Assembly: GCF_014304815.1 (NCBI RefSeq)
Contig: NZ_CP047958.1
Span: 992,001 to 1,056,000, forward strand
Reading direction: 5' to 3'
DNA: 64,000 bases
Source: Synechococcus sp. MIT S9220
GTDB taxonomy: Bacteria > Cyanobacteriota > Cyanobacteriia > PCC-6307 > Cyanobiaceae
The notes below the pieces were generated by a model. It searched no databases, was not told the DNA's origin, and saw nothing but the letters and a program-made list of their open reading frames with translations. Both the position numbers and the translations under genes were made by a program. Below are positions 19,701 to 28,353 of this stretch, piece after piece; position 1 is the first letter of the stretch, and each line of letters begins with the position of its first letter.

Positions 19701-20165
19701 TCAGTGCCGAGGCGCAAGCGAACGCTGCACCGTCCACAGTTCTTCAAGCGTCAGTCCTCCATCGGCGTCAAGATCGAAGCTCACAAAATTCCGGCTCAAC
19801 CAGGGCAGTGATTGGCATTCACGACGGTCGATCCGACCATCACCATTGCGATCGGCTTGATTGAATCGTTTCTGCAGCCGTTGACCGCTCGGGTGAGGGC
19901 TTAAGGGTCTGAGATCCTTCAGTAGCAGATAGCCACGCGAGTCGGGTCGTTGCAGACGCCGTTCGAAATAAGGCCGACCCCTGACTTCTCCTGATTCCAG
20001 ACGACCATCACCGTTGACATCCATCCGGATGAACAATGCCTCCATGCGTCGGCCATAGATCTGCACGTGATGTGGACTTGCCAGAACAGGGGCCAAGGGG
20101 ACAAGACTTTGCATCCCAAGCAGCACGAAGGCCATCAACACCGGTTGTGTCAAGCGCATCGCCAT
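19701..20165 (-). CDS. Exported EF-hand calcium-binding protein
   Basis: A 154-residue protein with an N-terminal signal peptide (hydrophobic LMAFVLLGMQSLVPLAPVLA) and three EF-hand loops: DVNGDGRLESGE, DRNGDGRIDRRE and DLDADGGLTLEE. The first two keep the Asp/Asn and Gly positions and final Glu needed for Ca2+; the third has Gly at position 7 in place of a more usual residue but keeps its final Glu. It probably acts in the periplasm or at the cell surface. ATG at 20165 or 20159 can start it. It diverges from the two-component pair, so a linked role in sensing is possible but unproven. Confidence 0.85.
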   Translation of the reverse strand: MAMRLTQPVLMAFVLLGMQSLVPLAPVLASPHHVQIYGRRMEALFIRMDVNGDGRLESGEVRGRPYFERRLQRPDSRGYLLLKDLRPLSPHPSGQRLQKRFNQADRNGDGRIDRRECQSLPWLSRNFVSFDLDADGGLTLEELWTVQRSLAPRH

Positions 20166-20308
20166 GCCTTGAGCATATGGAGATTGGGCGACATGGACAT
20201 GTCTGAGTCGTGACAGATCATCGATCAGCTGTGACAAGGTCCGTTTCAGCGCGACAGGACGCAACGGCATCCATACGATCAGTGCAACTTGAAGCAGCGA
20301 CAGAACCC

Positions 20309-21034
20309 ATGCCCCGCACTTCGATGATCTGGGTAGTCGATGATGATCCGGATTTGCGTCAGATGGTCGGAACCTATTTGCTGGATCAGGGGTATGACGT
20401 ACGCAGTCTCAGCGATGTGAAGCAGCTTGAGGCTCGTCTCGAATTTCAGCGACCTGATCTGATCGTGCTTGACCTGATGATGCCCGGTGATGATGGCCTG
20501 ACGGCACTCCGTCGTCTCAGGGATGCAGGCGATGACCTCCCGGTGGTGATGTTGACGGCCCGTGGAGAAGGTGTGGATCGCATCATCGGTCTAGAGCAGG
20601 GGGCTGATGATTACCTGGCCAAGCCTTTTCTGCCCCGTGAGCTTTCAGCTCGGATTGAAGCGGTGTTGAGACGGCGCAGTGCATTGCCTGCAGGCACACC
20701 TCTGGCTGAAGGTGGTGATGTGGTCTTTGGCGACAATGTGCTGGATCTGGCTGCTCGCACGCTCACCCGTGAAGGCAAGCCTGTTGTGATCACCAGTGGT
20801 GAGTTCAGCCTGTTGGCGTCATTCGTTCAGCACCCTCATCGCCCTTTGTCGCGTGAGCGGTTGATTGAGCTAGCCCGCGGGCCTGGCTGTGACACCGACA
20901 GCCGCAGCATGGATGTTCAGGTGTCCAGGGTGCGCAAACTGGTGGAGCCGGATCCCACCCGCCCGCGTTACCTGCAGACCGTCTGGGGTTATGGCTATGT
21001 ATTTGTCCCAGACGGCGAACCAAGATCCCGCTGA
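20309..21034 (+). CDS. OmpR-family response regulator
   Basis: 241 residues: an N-terminal receiver with the acidic pair in VVDDDPD near residue 9, the phospho-acceptor Asp in LIVLDLMMPGDDG near 53, the conserved Thr in VVMLTARGE and Lys in LAKPFLPREL, then a winged-helix DNA-binding domain ending in RYLQTVWGYGYVFVPDGE. The frame is open to 20210, but family length supports the ATG at 20309. A histidine kinase follows 23 bases later, so it is the cognate regulator. The target genes and signal cannot be inferred. Confidence 0.94.
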   Translation: MPRTSMIWVVDDDPDLRQMVGTYLLDQGYDVRSLSDVKQLEARLEFQRPDLIVLDLMMPGDDGLTALRRLRDAGDDLPVVMLTARGEGVDRIIGLEQGADDYLAKPFLPRELSARIEAVLRRRSALPAGTPLAEGGDVVFGDNVLDLAARTLTREGKPVVITSGEFSLLASFVQHPHRPLSRERLIELARGPGCDTDSRSMDVQVSRVRKLVEPDPTRPRYLQTVWGYGYVFVPDGEPRSR

Positions 21035-21057
21035 TCACTCCCTCACGACTGTTGTCG

Positions 21058-22401
21058 ATGCCTTCCCGCCCTTGGCAAAAGCGTCTCACTGCTTTGCTGG
21101 GCTGGGGAGGTCTGGCCCTCGGGAGCTCAGCGTTTTGCCTGGTGGTTTTCCAGGCTCTCTTCGGTCGCCAACTGGAGCAGTTGCAGACCATTCAGCTTGG
21201 GAGAGATCTAGCCCTCAACGTCAGGCTCACTGAGCTAGCACTTGAGCGTTATCCCCCTCATCTGGTTGCGGAGCTGAGCGGTCTTGATCTTGAGGTCACG
21301 GTCCGTCCCAAACCCGCTCCGCTGCAACCGTCAGCAGCTTTTAAACGTCAGGCGGAGGCGTTGCAGCTGCAGCTTTGTCAACGTCTCTCCCACTGTCCAA
21401 TGGTGTTGCCCGACCGGGCTGCCCGCGGTGAACGCAGTGTGTGGATCGAATTGATTTCACCTTTGGAGCCCATCTGGTTGCGTGTGGATGTGCCCTCGAT
21501 GATGCGATGGCCTCCAGAGCCCACGCTGCTTGGGCTTGCCTTGGTGGGCGCTGGCATCATCTGCGGTGGACTGTTCCTGCTGGTGGAGGTCGAGGCTCCT
21601 CTGCGCGGTCTGGAAAAAGCCCTCTCCCGCGTGGGTGATGGTGAAGATCCCGATGCCGTCAATGCCCGTGGAGCTCCTGAGGTCCAGCGCCTCACCCAGC
21701 GTTTCAATGCCATGGTGCAGAGGCTGGCTGCCAATCGTCGAGAACGCGCAACGATGCTTGCTGGCATTGCCCATGATCTGAGAGCACCGATCACCCGTCT
21801 TCAGTTTCGTCTGTCCATGCCGCAGCTTTCAGCGGATGAGCGGGAGCGTTGTGCTGGTGATCTTCAGTCTCTTGAGAGAATCACGGGGCAGTTTTTGCTG
21901 TTTGCCGGCGGTGGTGACAGTGAAACGTCGGTGCAAGTCCCCTTGGATCAATTGCTGGCGGAGGTGGCCAGCAGTCATCCGGCGGATCAATTACGTCTCG
22001 ACCTGGCTCCTCTCTCTGTTTCGGTCAAACCTGTTGCCCTTGGTCGCGCAATTGCCAACCTCATCGACAATGCCTTCTCCTATGGAGTTGCTCCCGTCAT
22101 TCTTCGATTGCATGTCGACAAGTCCCGCTGCTGCATCGAGGTCTGGGATCAAGGCACAGGAATGCCTGCTCAGCAATGGGAAGAGGCTCTGCAACCCTTT
22201 CATCGTCTTGATTCATCCCGCGGTCAGCAGGGCCACTGTGGTTTAGGGCTGGCCATCGTGTCTCACGTCGCGCGTCTCCATGGCGGCCGACTGGAGTGCA
22301 TCCATCGAGATGAGATCGATTTAGGGACTGATCCAGGCAGGTTTGCGATCCGCTTCAGCTTGCCGTTGTTGGATGGCCAGACCAGGTCTCTAACGAGCTG
22401 A
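21058..22401 (+). CDS. EnvZ-like sensor histidine kinase
   Basis: 447 residues, membrane-bound: a first helix near residues 15-37, a roughly 110-residue periplasmic region, a second helix near 155-178 (LLGLALVGAGIICGGLFLLV), a HAMP linker, the H-box GIAHDLRAPITRLQFRL with the autophosphorylated His near 239, the N-box in IANLIDNAFSYG, G1 as DQGTGMP and G2 as GLGLAI. It phosphorylates the OmpR-family regulator encoded just upstream. Start is ATG 21058. The periplasmic sensor region has no domain I recognise. Confidence 0.94.
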   Translation: MPSRPWQKRLTALLGWGGLALGSSAFCLVVFQALFGRQLEQLQTIQLGRDLALNVRLTELALERYPPHLVAELSGLDLEVTVRPKPAPLQPSAAFKRQAEALQLQLCQRLSHCPMVLPDRAARGERSVWIELISPLEPIWLRVDVPSMMRWPPEPTLLGLALVGAGIICGGLFLLVEVEAPLRGLEKALSRVGDGEDPDAVNARGAPEVQRLTQRFNAMVQRLAANRRERATMLAGIAHDLRAPITRLQFRLSMPQLSADERERCAGDLQSLERITGQFLLFAGGGDSETSVQVPLDQLLAEVASSHPADQLRLDLAPLSVSVKPVALGRAIANLIDNAFSYGVAPVILRLHVDKSRCCIEVWDQGTGMPAQQWEEALQPFHRLDSSRGQQGHCGLGLAIVSHVARLHGGRLECIHRDEIDLGTDPGRFAIRFSLPLLDGQTRSLTS

Positions 22402-22467
22402 AATCTGAGAAAAACTGGAGCAGATGTTGAGCTGGGCACATCCGATGCCTCCAATAGGAGTGGATCT

Positions 22468-23424
22468 GTGCCGCATATGGGCAACAAGGGCAAGGCAAAA
22501 AAACACGATCAAGCCAACGACAAGGCTCGTTCAGGCCGCGTCTCTGACGTGGCATCGGAAAGCCTTGGGGCCAGTGCTCAGGACGTTGGCACTCCATCTG
22601 AGCGCTTCGGGGGTCTCATTGATGATCATCAGCCCAAGATTGTGAGGCTGAATAAAAAGCTTTATGAGGCTGAATTGATCCGCCTCCAGACTGATCTGGT
22701 CAGGATGCAGTACTGGATTCGTGAAACCGGCTATCGGATGATCGTTCTGTTTGAAGGGCGTGATGCTGCAGGAAAAGGGGGCACGATCAAACGATTAACC
22801 GAACCCTTGAATCCAAGAGGTTGCAGGGTTGTGGCACTGGGAACGCCAACAGAGCGCCAAAAAAGCCAGTGGTATTTCCAGCGCTATGTCGAACATTTCC
22901 CGGCTGCTGGCGAGATTGTTGTGTTCGATCGAAGCTGGTACAACCGAGCCGGAGTTGAGCGGGTCATGGGGTTCTGCAGCCCTGAACAAGTTGAACATTT
23001 TCTTGATGATGCTCCTCAATTTGAACGGATGCTTGTGCGCAGTGGAGTTCTTGTTCTCAAGTATTGGTTTTCAGTCAGCGACACTGAGCAGGAGGCACGA
23101 TTTCAGTCGCGTATCGATGACCCCACGCGCCGGTGGAAGTTGAGTTTGATGGATCTTGAGGCACGCAATCGTTGGGTTGATTTTTCTAGGGCCAAGGATG
23201 AAATGTTCACGAGAACCAATATTCCAGAGGCTCCCTGGTTCACTGTTGAAGCCGATGATAAGCGGAGAGCACGACTGAATTGTCTTCGCCACATACTCAG
23301 CAAGGTACCTTGGGAAGATATGACACCTCCAGGGATCAAGCTTCCTCCCAGGCCAAAAAAGGGTGATTATGCGCGCCCTCCTATCAACGAACAGTTCTTT
23401 GTTCCCAATGGTTATCCCTATTGA
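22468..23424 (+). CDS. ppk2: Polyphosphate kinase 2
   Basis: Transfers phosphate between polyphosphate and nucleotides, usually favouring GDP or ADP phosphorylation. The 318 residues hold one PPK2 domain: Walker A in FEGRDAAGKGGTIKRL near residues 94-109, the lid DRSWYNRAGVERVMGFC near 154-170, and the conserved KLSLMDLEAR. A charged, low-complexity N-terminus of about 50 residues precedes it. GTG at 22468 or ATG at 22477 may start it. It marks the right edge of the G+C-rich left half: A+T content visibly rises toward its 3' end. Confidence 0.95.
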   Translation: MPHMGNKGKAKKHDQANDKARSGRVSDVASESLGASAQDVGTPSERFGGLIDDHQPKIVRLNKKLYEAELIRLQTDLVRMQYWIRETGYRMIVLFEGRDAAGKGGTIKRLTEPLNPRGCRVVALGTPTERQKSQWYFQRYVEHFPAAGEIVVFDRSWYNRAGVERVMGFCSPEQVEHFLDDAPQFERMLVRSGVLVLKYWFSVSDTEQEARFQSRIDDPTRRWKLSLMDLEARNRWVDFSRAKDEMFTRTNIPEAPWFTVEADDKRRARLNCLRHILSKVPWEDMTPPGIKLPPRPKKGDYARPPINEQFFVPNGYPY

Positions 23425-23806
23425 TCAGAATCAGGTCATATCAAGACTATGACCTCGAAAAGTTTTGAGGCAAAATCAACCTGAATTTGTCTTCTGAAAA
23501 AGTAAGTATTGCTATTGATTGTCTGTCAGTGGTCATCCTGGTTTAATCCGGTGCGCCAGAGCTTGCAGCTAGGTCAGTATTTCGGTGAAGAAGTGATTGG
23601 CAATCATGGTCCTCTCTGAGATGATTGTAATTGTTGAGTTTGAATGACGCTTGCCCTTGAGAATAGGGCCTTGATTTGATTGAAAGATGTACTTGGTTGA
23701 GTTGGCAATCAATTGTTCAGAGTGCTTTAAGAGGGCTGTCTGTGTATCTGGTTGTTCGCAGAGTCAGAATCAAAACCACTAGCGTGATTCAAAATTTTTC
23801 CAACTG
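23425..23806. other. Long A+T-rich spacer, no convincing gene
   Basis: About 380 bases. At 23433-23455 AGGTCATA and TATGACCT form an 8-bp hairpin just after ppk2, with a second weak stem (CTCGAAAA/GTTTTGAG) behind it but no T-run. No coding frame beyond about 30 codons looks protein-like. It probably contains the promoter of the next gene. Confidence 0.5.
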
Positions 23807-24148
23807 ATGCCTGATACGACAGTGAGCTACTTCACCATACGATGTATCGAACTCAAGAGTTCGATCGTGGAGGGCTATGAGAAAGACAGCCTGGAACGAT
23901 TCCTTAATCAATATGTCAGTCGAGGCGTTCAAGGTCCTGTTCGCTATTTTTGCGAATCAGAGCTTCAAGTCTATTCAAAAATTAGAGTGGTTATGGAATT
24001 TATGCAACAGGATTTGACTTCAGTGAATGAAATTTTTGAAATGATTCAATCCATCGAGCTTGATCAGTGGTCTTTGGGGACGAATGTGAAAATGAGTGAG
24101 CCAAGGCTTGTGCGTCAAATTAGGTCTGCTGAACACCAACTTGTTTAG
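23807..24148 (+). CDS. Unrecognised 113-residue protein
   Basis: An ATG-initiated, soluble, mixed-charge protein without signal peptide or membrane helix. The sequence is protein-like: alternating amphipathic helices such as EGYEKDSLERFLNQYVSRG and EFMQQDLTSVNEIFEMIQS, with three Cys. I do not recognise any family. Codon use is A+T-rich like the rest of this island. Neighbours are an opposite-strand 46-residue candidate and the ParA-type ATPase; no functional link is shown. Confidence 0.6.
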   Translation: MPDTTVSYFTIRCIELKSSIVEGYEKDSLERFLNQYVSRGVQGPVRYFCESELQVYSKIRVVMEFMQQDLTSVNEIFEMIQSIELDQWSLGTNVKMSEPRLVRQIRSAEHQLV

Positions 24149-24349
24149 GATTTGATCAACATCAATGGTTCTCTTTAACGATTAATCCGCTTCTTTCTTA
24201 GTAGTGGCATTGCAATTTACGGTTTTTAGTTGTTTTTGCTAGAGATATGGCGAATCGATTATGCGAATCATGACATTTGAAGTGCCAAATCGTATATCAT
24301 ATCAACTTTATGATTTCAGTCTCGAATCTCTGCAGAACGATTCAAGAGT

Positions 24350-24490
24350 TCAGATGACATCTTCAAATAGTTCGTCTTCTCCGTAAAACAACCATGGCTG
24401 ATCACTGTCAAGACGGTTGCGCTTGAGCCAGGCGGTAAAGCTTTCGTCCTCGTCTTGTTGAGGACGAGTTTCGTTTGAATTTTCGTTCAT
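24350..24490 (-). CDS. Small acidic protein candidate (46 residues)
   Basis: From ATG 24490 the frame reads MNENSNETRPQQDEDESFTA, then WLKRNRLDSDQPWLFYGED and an acidic end. The Trp-rich, charged composition is unlike random translation and the C-terminal half looks like a conserved motif, but I cannot name a family. A frame on the plus strand starts at 24489 within the same CATG; I prefer this strand. No clear ribosome binding site was identified. Confidence 0.45.
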   Translation of the reverse strand: MNENSNETRPQQDEDESFTAWLKRNRLDSDQPWLFYGEDELFEDVI

Positions 24491-24776
24491 GGAGAACAAT
24501 CTGCTTAGAAGCAGTAATCATCACGTGCGATTTCATTCATTCAGCGGTGATTGTTTAACCATCCTCAGGTTCCTTCCACTGGATTTGGACGCCGAAGTGG
24601 TTCGAGCGCTTGGCAAAGACTCAGCGCAAAGGGCTTGTCATTGCTGTTTCACGACCTTGGATGGCATGCTTTTCATACCTGAATGCTTTTGATTCACTCA
24701 GTGCAGCCACAGTGCTTCCTTCTCATTCGGGATAATGAGTTTGTCTGGTGTCCTTGCCCCAGGCACTGTTTCTGAT

Positions 24777-24807
24777 GGGGCGATAGGGATACCGCCCCGT
24801 TTTTTTT
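24777..24807 (+). terminator. Intrinsic terminator with no obvious gene
   Basis: GGGGCG, a ten-base loop and CGCCCC, followed by G and eight T. The nearest plus-strand gene ends 630 bases upstream, so the terminator may end a small RNA. A possible -10 (GATAAT, 24731-24736) would give a transcript of about 65 bases. Confidence 0.65.
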
Positions 24808-24948
24808 GACTTTCACTGATTGACCTGCTGATCAGGTTTGGGTCACTCTTGCACTTGTTGTCTTTGTAGATGCTGGCTTCTCCAGTTATCCGGCAGCTGC
24901 GGTCGATTCGTGGCCAAAGAGCTGTTATGACATGGAGTTTAAAAGCCC

Positions 24949-24977
24949 TTGACAACTTGCTTGTTGACGTAATGATT
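24949..24977 (+). promoter_or_regulatory. Candidate promoter of the ParA-like gene
   Basis: TTGACA at 24949-24954 is a perfect -35 hexamer; 17 bases later is ATGATT, a weak -10 within TAATGATT. A start site near 24984 would leave a leader of about 14 bases. Confidence 0.35.
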
Positions 24978-24997
24978 CTAAAAATCTGTTCAAAACA

Positions 24998-25690
24998 ATG
25001 TTTATTACTGTTTTCGGTCAGAAAGGGGGTGTTGCAAAAACATGTACGAGTGTTCATCTAGCTGCCATCTGGGCCCATCAACACAAAAAAGTTGCCTTGA
25101 TTGATGCGGATAGGAATCGTTCGGCAACCGCTTATGGAGCACGAGAATTGCTCCCTTATCCAGTCATTCCGATTGAAGCAGCAGCCAAAGTCGCAAGAGG
25201 TGCTGATATTGTTGTGACCGATGGTCAGGCAAGCAGCAACGAAGAAGAACTCAAAAATCTTGTTGAAGGATCGGATATTATTGTGCTTCCGACAACACCT
25301 CAAAGTCGCTCATTAGAGTTGACGATTGAAATGTCGACCTTGTTGAATAATTACCGGATTCCATACGCCGCTTTGTTAGTCAAGGTTGATTCACGCAAAC
25401 GCTCCTCAGCAGAATCAGCCGTTGAAATCCTTGAAGGTTTTGATATTCATGTTTTGCAGTCTCAAATTCCCCTTTTAAGTGCTTTTGAGAGTGCCGAAAC
25501 CAACGGTGTCACCGTTGATCAGTCTGTTGATAAAAGAGGTCGGGCGCATTCAAGGCGCATGGCGGGTTGGTCTGCGTACGACAAAGCTTGCATTGAGATC
25601 GAAGAGCTTTACAAGGTTCATCGGGAAACAACAAGGTCGTTAACTCCTATCGGCTGGGATTTCACCCCAATGGAACAGAGAGCAGCATGA
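24998..25690 (+). CDS. ParA/Soj-type ATPase, orphan
   Basis: A 230-residue P-loop ATPase with the deviant Walker A motif KGGVAKT at residues 9-15 (signature Lys at 9), switch I-like DADRNRSAT near 39, and a Walker B-like strand ending IVVTDG. ParA proteins bind DNA as ATP dimers and position plasmids, chromosomes, carboxysomes or other cargo. It lacks the N-terminal helix-turn-helix of type Ia plasmid ParA. No parB, cso gene or plasmid replication gene is adjacent, so its partner is unknown. A 23-codon frame overlaps its stop (ATGA). A+T-rich codon use suggests acquired DNA. Confidence 0.88.
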   Translation: MFITVFGQKGGVAKTCTSVHLAAIWAHQHKKVALIDADRNRSATAYGARELLPYPVIPIEAAAKVARGADIVVTDGQASSNEEELKNLVEGSDIIVLPTTPQSRSLELTIEMSTLLNNYRIPYAALLVKVDSRKRSSAESAVEILEGFDIHVLQSQIPLLSAFESAETNGVTVDQSVDKRGRAHSRRMAGWSAYDKACIEIEELYKVHRETTRSLTPIGWDFTPMEQRAA

Positions 25691-25758
25691 TTCAAAACGA
25701 TATGTTGATTGCTAATGAGTCGTCAAACACTTGGACCTTTCCTGTCAACTTTCTTTGA
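25687..25758 (+). CDS. Tiny ORF overlapping the ParA stop codon
   Basis: ATG at 25687 overlaps the ParA TGA (ATGA), the classic geometry of translational coupling, and opens 23 codons (MIQNDMLIANESSNTWTFPV, then NFL). It could be a micro-partner, the residue of a longer ParB-like gene, or chance. No motif is recognisable. The 200 bases after it hold nothing I can support. Confidence 0.2.
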   Translation: MIQNDMLIANESSNTWTFPVNFL

Positions 25759-25953
25759 TCGTTTTTTTGATGCAACGATCAACTTGATTGCATTTCAGAA
25801 CGATTCCTGATCTTTCCTTTGACGCTAGATATCGCTGCACTTGTTGAGTGATCACTCCCTTTGGGTGTTCAACTTGCTTTTAATCGTTAAAAATAGATTA
25901 AGTTTGATCGGAAATTATATGCGTTAGACCATGTATTGTCTTTTTTGCTGATC

Positions 25954-27798
25954 TTAGGAAGTGAAAATTAGATTATATCCTTGATAGAAACCAAAGGCCA
26001 CAACCCAAGCTACGATCATTGATACAGCCACAGAAAAGAGTGTAAATCTCGCTGACTTAGTTTCACCCCAGATGGTGGCAACCGTTGTGAGACATGGAAC
26101 GTAGAGGAGACTGAACAGGCAATAGCTGAAACCTTGTTGGAAGTTGATGACTCCTCCAAGTGTTGCTTTGAGTGCGTCGCTTCCTTCCGTCATTCCATAC
26201 ATTGTTGCAACCGCAGCCAACTGAACCTCTTTCGCAACGAAGCCAATGATGAGTGAAACTGTCAATAATGGATTGATGCCCAAAGGAGCCATCAATGGTT
26301 GGAAGAAGGTTCCGATCTGTCCTGCATAGGTGTTCAACCCCTCAGAGCCACCAGGATAATTCGTAAGGAACCAAGTGATTGTTGTTCCGATGATCATGAA
26401 GACCGATAGTTTTTGCACGAACGTCTTCATTTCACTCCATACATTCAGCGCAACTTGTTTAAACGTAGGAGTTCGGTATGGGGGTAGTTCAATGACAAAG
26501 GGATCTTTTGATTTGAATTGTCCGCTGGCATTGAAGATCATTGCCATGACAAAAGCAACGACAAAGCTAATGATATAAAGAAGCCATAGGGCCACAGCAC
26601 CCATGTTGCTTGGAAGGATAATTCCTAGAAAGAAAACAAATACTTGCAGTCTTGCTGAACACAACGCGAATGGGATGACAAGGATCGAAAGCAATCGCTG
26701 ACTGCGGGAACGAATTGTTCTTGTTCCCATAATTGCGGGAACATTGCATCCGAATCCAAACAGCTGCATGACAAAGCCACGCCCGTCAAGTCCAGCCTTG
26801 CGCATGATGTTGTCCATCAGATACGCAGCTCTAGATAGATAACCACTGTCTTCGAGAGCAGTCATCACCACAAAGAAGAAGGCAACAAGTGGTACAAAAC
26901 CCAGCAGTGAAGCGAAACCTGTGTAAGGACCACTGATGACGAAATCTTTGACGACATCTGGGAGAAAGCTCAACCCTGGCTCTAAGACTGTGGCTTGTAA
27001 CCAATCAGTGAAATCGCCGACGGGATCCTGCGCTGGCATTCCGATATTCCATATCAATAGGAATAGGACCAACATGGTGAGGAAAAAGATCGGCAAACCA
27101 AATATTGGATGCAAGAGCACGGCATCCATTCGATTCGTGAATGTCACCAGATTCTCTGGTGGCATTTCTATTCCTTGATCTAAAGAGTCTTGAATTTCTT
27201 CATCGGTGATTTTATTTTCACGGCAAAACTCAACAAGTTCTTTCACTTTATATGAATCTGTAATGTCGTTAACCGTGTTCCAGATTCCGTCAATTGCCAA
27301 GCTGCAGCCAGCACCATATTTTGCACTAATTGTAAAAACCGGCATCCCAAGAAACTGAGACAACTGCTGTGTATTGATCTTCACGCCAAAACGTTTTACT
27401 TCATCGGCCATATTCAAGGCAACTAAGCTTGGTACACCCAATTTCTTGAGTTGTAGAGGTAGAAGTATTTGTCGATCAATTTGAGAAGCATTGATCACAC
27501 AAACGATTAGATCAAAGCTGTATTGTTCTAGGAAATCTTGAACGACTTTTTCGTCTTCTGTGAATCCATCTAGGTCGTAGATTCCTGGCAGATCAACAAA
27601 CTCGACTGTTTTGCCATCACGCTCAACCTTTGCCTGCATGAAATCAACTGTTAGGCCAGGCCAATTGGCGACACCAGCAGTGGCATTCGTAACACGATTG
27701 AAGAATGTTGATTTGCCCGTATTGGGTTGACCCACGAAGACGATCCTGGGCAACTCGTTTTTTGATTCCGTTGTCTTGCCGGTTTCTGCAGTGATCAT
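25954..27798 (-). CDS. feoB: Ferrous iron transport protein B
   Basis: Imports Fe2+ across the inner membrane. 614 residues: an N-terminal G domain with G1 GQPNTGKS near residue 22, G3 DLPG near 72, G4 NMAD near 130 and G5 SAK near 158; a helical GDI-like linker; then a polytopic core with two Gate domains, including GFGCNVPAIMGTRTI, whose Cys is conserved. It is shorter than the 770-residue E. coli protein, mainly at the C-terminus, which is common in cyanobacteria. feoA lies 37 bases upstream. Its A+T-rich codon use differs from the flanking genome. Confidence 0.96.
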   Translation of the reverse strand: MITAETGKTTESKNELPRIVFVGQPNTGKSTFFNRVTNATAGVANWPGLTVDFMQAKVERDGKTVEFVDLPGIYDLDGFTEDEKVVQDFLEQYSFDLIVCVINASQIDRQILLPLQLKKLGVPSLVALNMADEVKRFGVKINTQQLSQFLGMPVFTISAKYGAGCSLAIDGIWNTVNDITDSYKVKELVEFCRENKITDEEIQDSLDQGIEMPPENLVTFTNRMDAVLLHPIFGLPIFFLTMLVLFLLIWNIGMPAQDPVGDFTDWLQATVLEPGLSFLPDVVKDFVISGPYTGFASLLGFVPLVAFFFVVMTALEDSGYLSRAAYLMDNIMRKAGLDGRGFVMQLFGFGCNVPAIMGTRTIRSRSQRLLSILVIPFALCSARLQVFVFFLGIILPSNMGAVALWLLYIISFVVAFVMAMIFNASGQFKSKDPFVIELPPYRTPTFKQVALNVWSEMKTFVQKLSVFMIIGTTITWFLTNYPGGSEGLNTYAGQIGTFFQPLMAPLGINPLLTVSLIIGFVAKEVQLAAVATMYGMTEGSDALKATLGGVINFQQGFSYCLFSLLYVPCLTTVATIWGETKSARFTLFSVAVSMIVAWVVAFGFYQGYNLIFTS

Positions 27799-27835
27799 GA
27801 TGGGGTTTTAAGGCTGTTTGAAATGGAATAAACAG

Positions 27836-28102
27836 TTATCGTCCTGACTTTTTGAGATCAATCACATCAGTGATTTCTACCAAAGATGCTTCTGACTTGC
27901 GTATGGCAATCTCGGTGGTGCTGCCAACCCTCACCTCATAGGGATCTCCACCAGGAGCTTTGCGCATCACCTGAACGGTCCGACCTTTCCTTATTCCCAT
28001 TGCCTCTAACCGATCCTTGAAGGAATTACTCAGATCGCTACCATCACTGCTCACACCAACGACAGTTGCTGAATGATGAACTGCTAGTTCACTTAAATCC
28101 AT
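27836..28102 (-). CDS. feoA: Ferrous iron transport protein A
   Basis: An 88-residue SH3-like protein that assists FeoB at the cytoplasmic face of the membrane. The FeoA core is clear: DRLEAMGIRKGRTVQVMRKA near residues 30-49, then PGGDPYEVRVGSTTEIAIRK, ending in a beta strand. It lies directly upstream of feoB with a 37-base gap, so the pair form an operon. The 250-base upstream region is A+T-rich and may carry a Fur site, but I could not pick one out with confidence. Confidence 0.93.
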   Translation of the reverse strand: MDLSELAVHHSATVVGVSSDGSDLSNSFKDRLEAMGIRKGRTVQVMRKAPGGDPYEVRVGSTTEIAIRKSEASLVEITDVIDLKKSGR

Positions 28103-28353
28103 TGCGTAGCTGTGCGGTTGCGTCTCTAATGAAAAGGCTAGAGCTCGTCGAATCTGCTGGCAATTAAAGAAGACCTAATACCGTAATCACCGTAGAATTT
28201 GTTACGAGCAATTCCCTATTGAGATTGAAATAATGAATAAAAACAGGAATTCGTATTCATGGGATTAGCGTTCGTTGCATATGTTACTTGGTAAATGTTG
28301 TTGCTTGCCGGTCTATGAAACGCTGCTAGTTTTAAATCAGATTATTCGTAATC

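Larger units (their letters stand above)
24491..24997. other. Spacer before the ParA gene, with possible small RNA
   Basis: About 500 bases without a supported protein gene. It contains an orphan plus-strand terminator (24777-24807) and a promoter-like sequence for parA (24949-24977). A 67-codon plus-strand frame (24489-24692) and a 119-codon minus-strand frame (24698-25057) are open but do not look protein-like. Confidence 0.5.

Noticed and set aside
24489-24692. 67-codon plus-strand frame
   Set aside because: Its start shares CATG with the better-looking opposite-strand small protein, and the sequence is not protein-like.
24698-25057. 119-codon minus-strand frame overlapping the parA start
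   Set aside because: It would cover the parA promoter and 5' end and has no motif; parA is clearly real.
28103-28353. Possible Fur box upstream of feoA
   Set aside because: Several A+T-rich stretches resemble parts of a Fur site, but none is a convincing 19-base match by eye.
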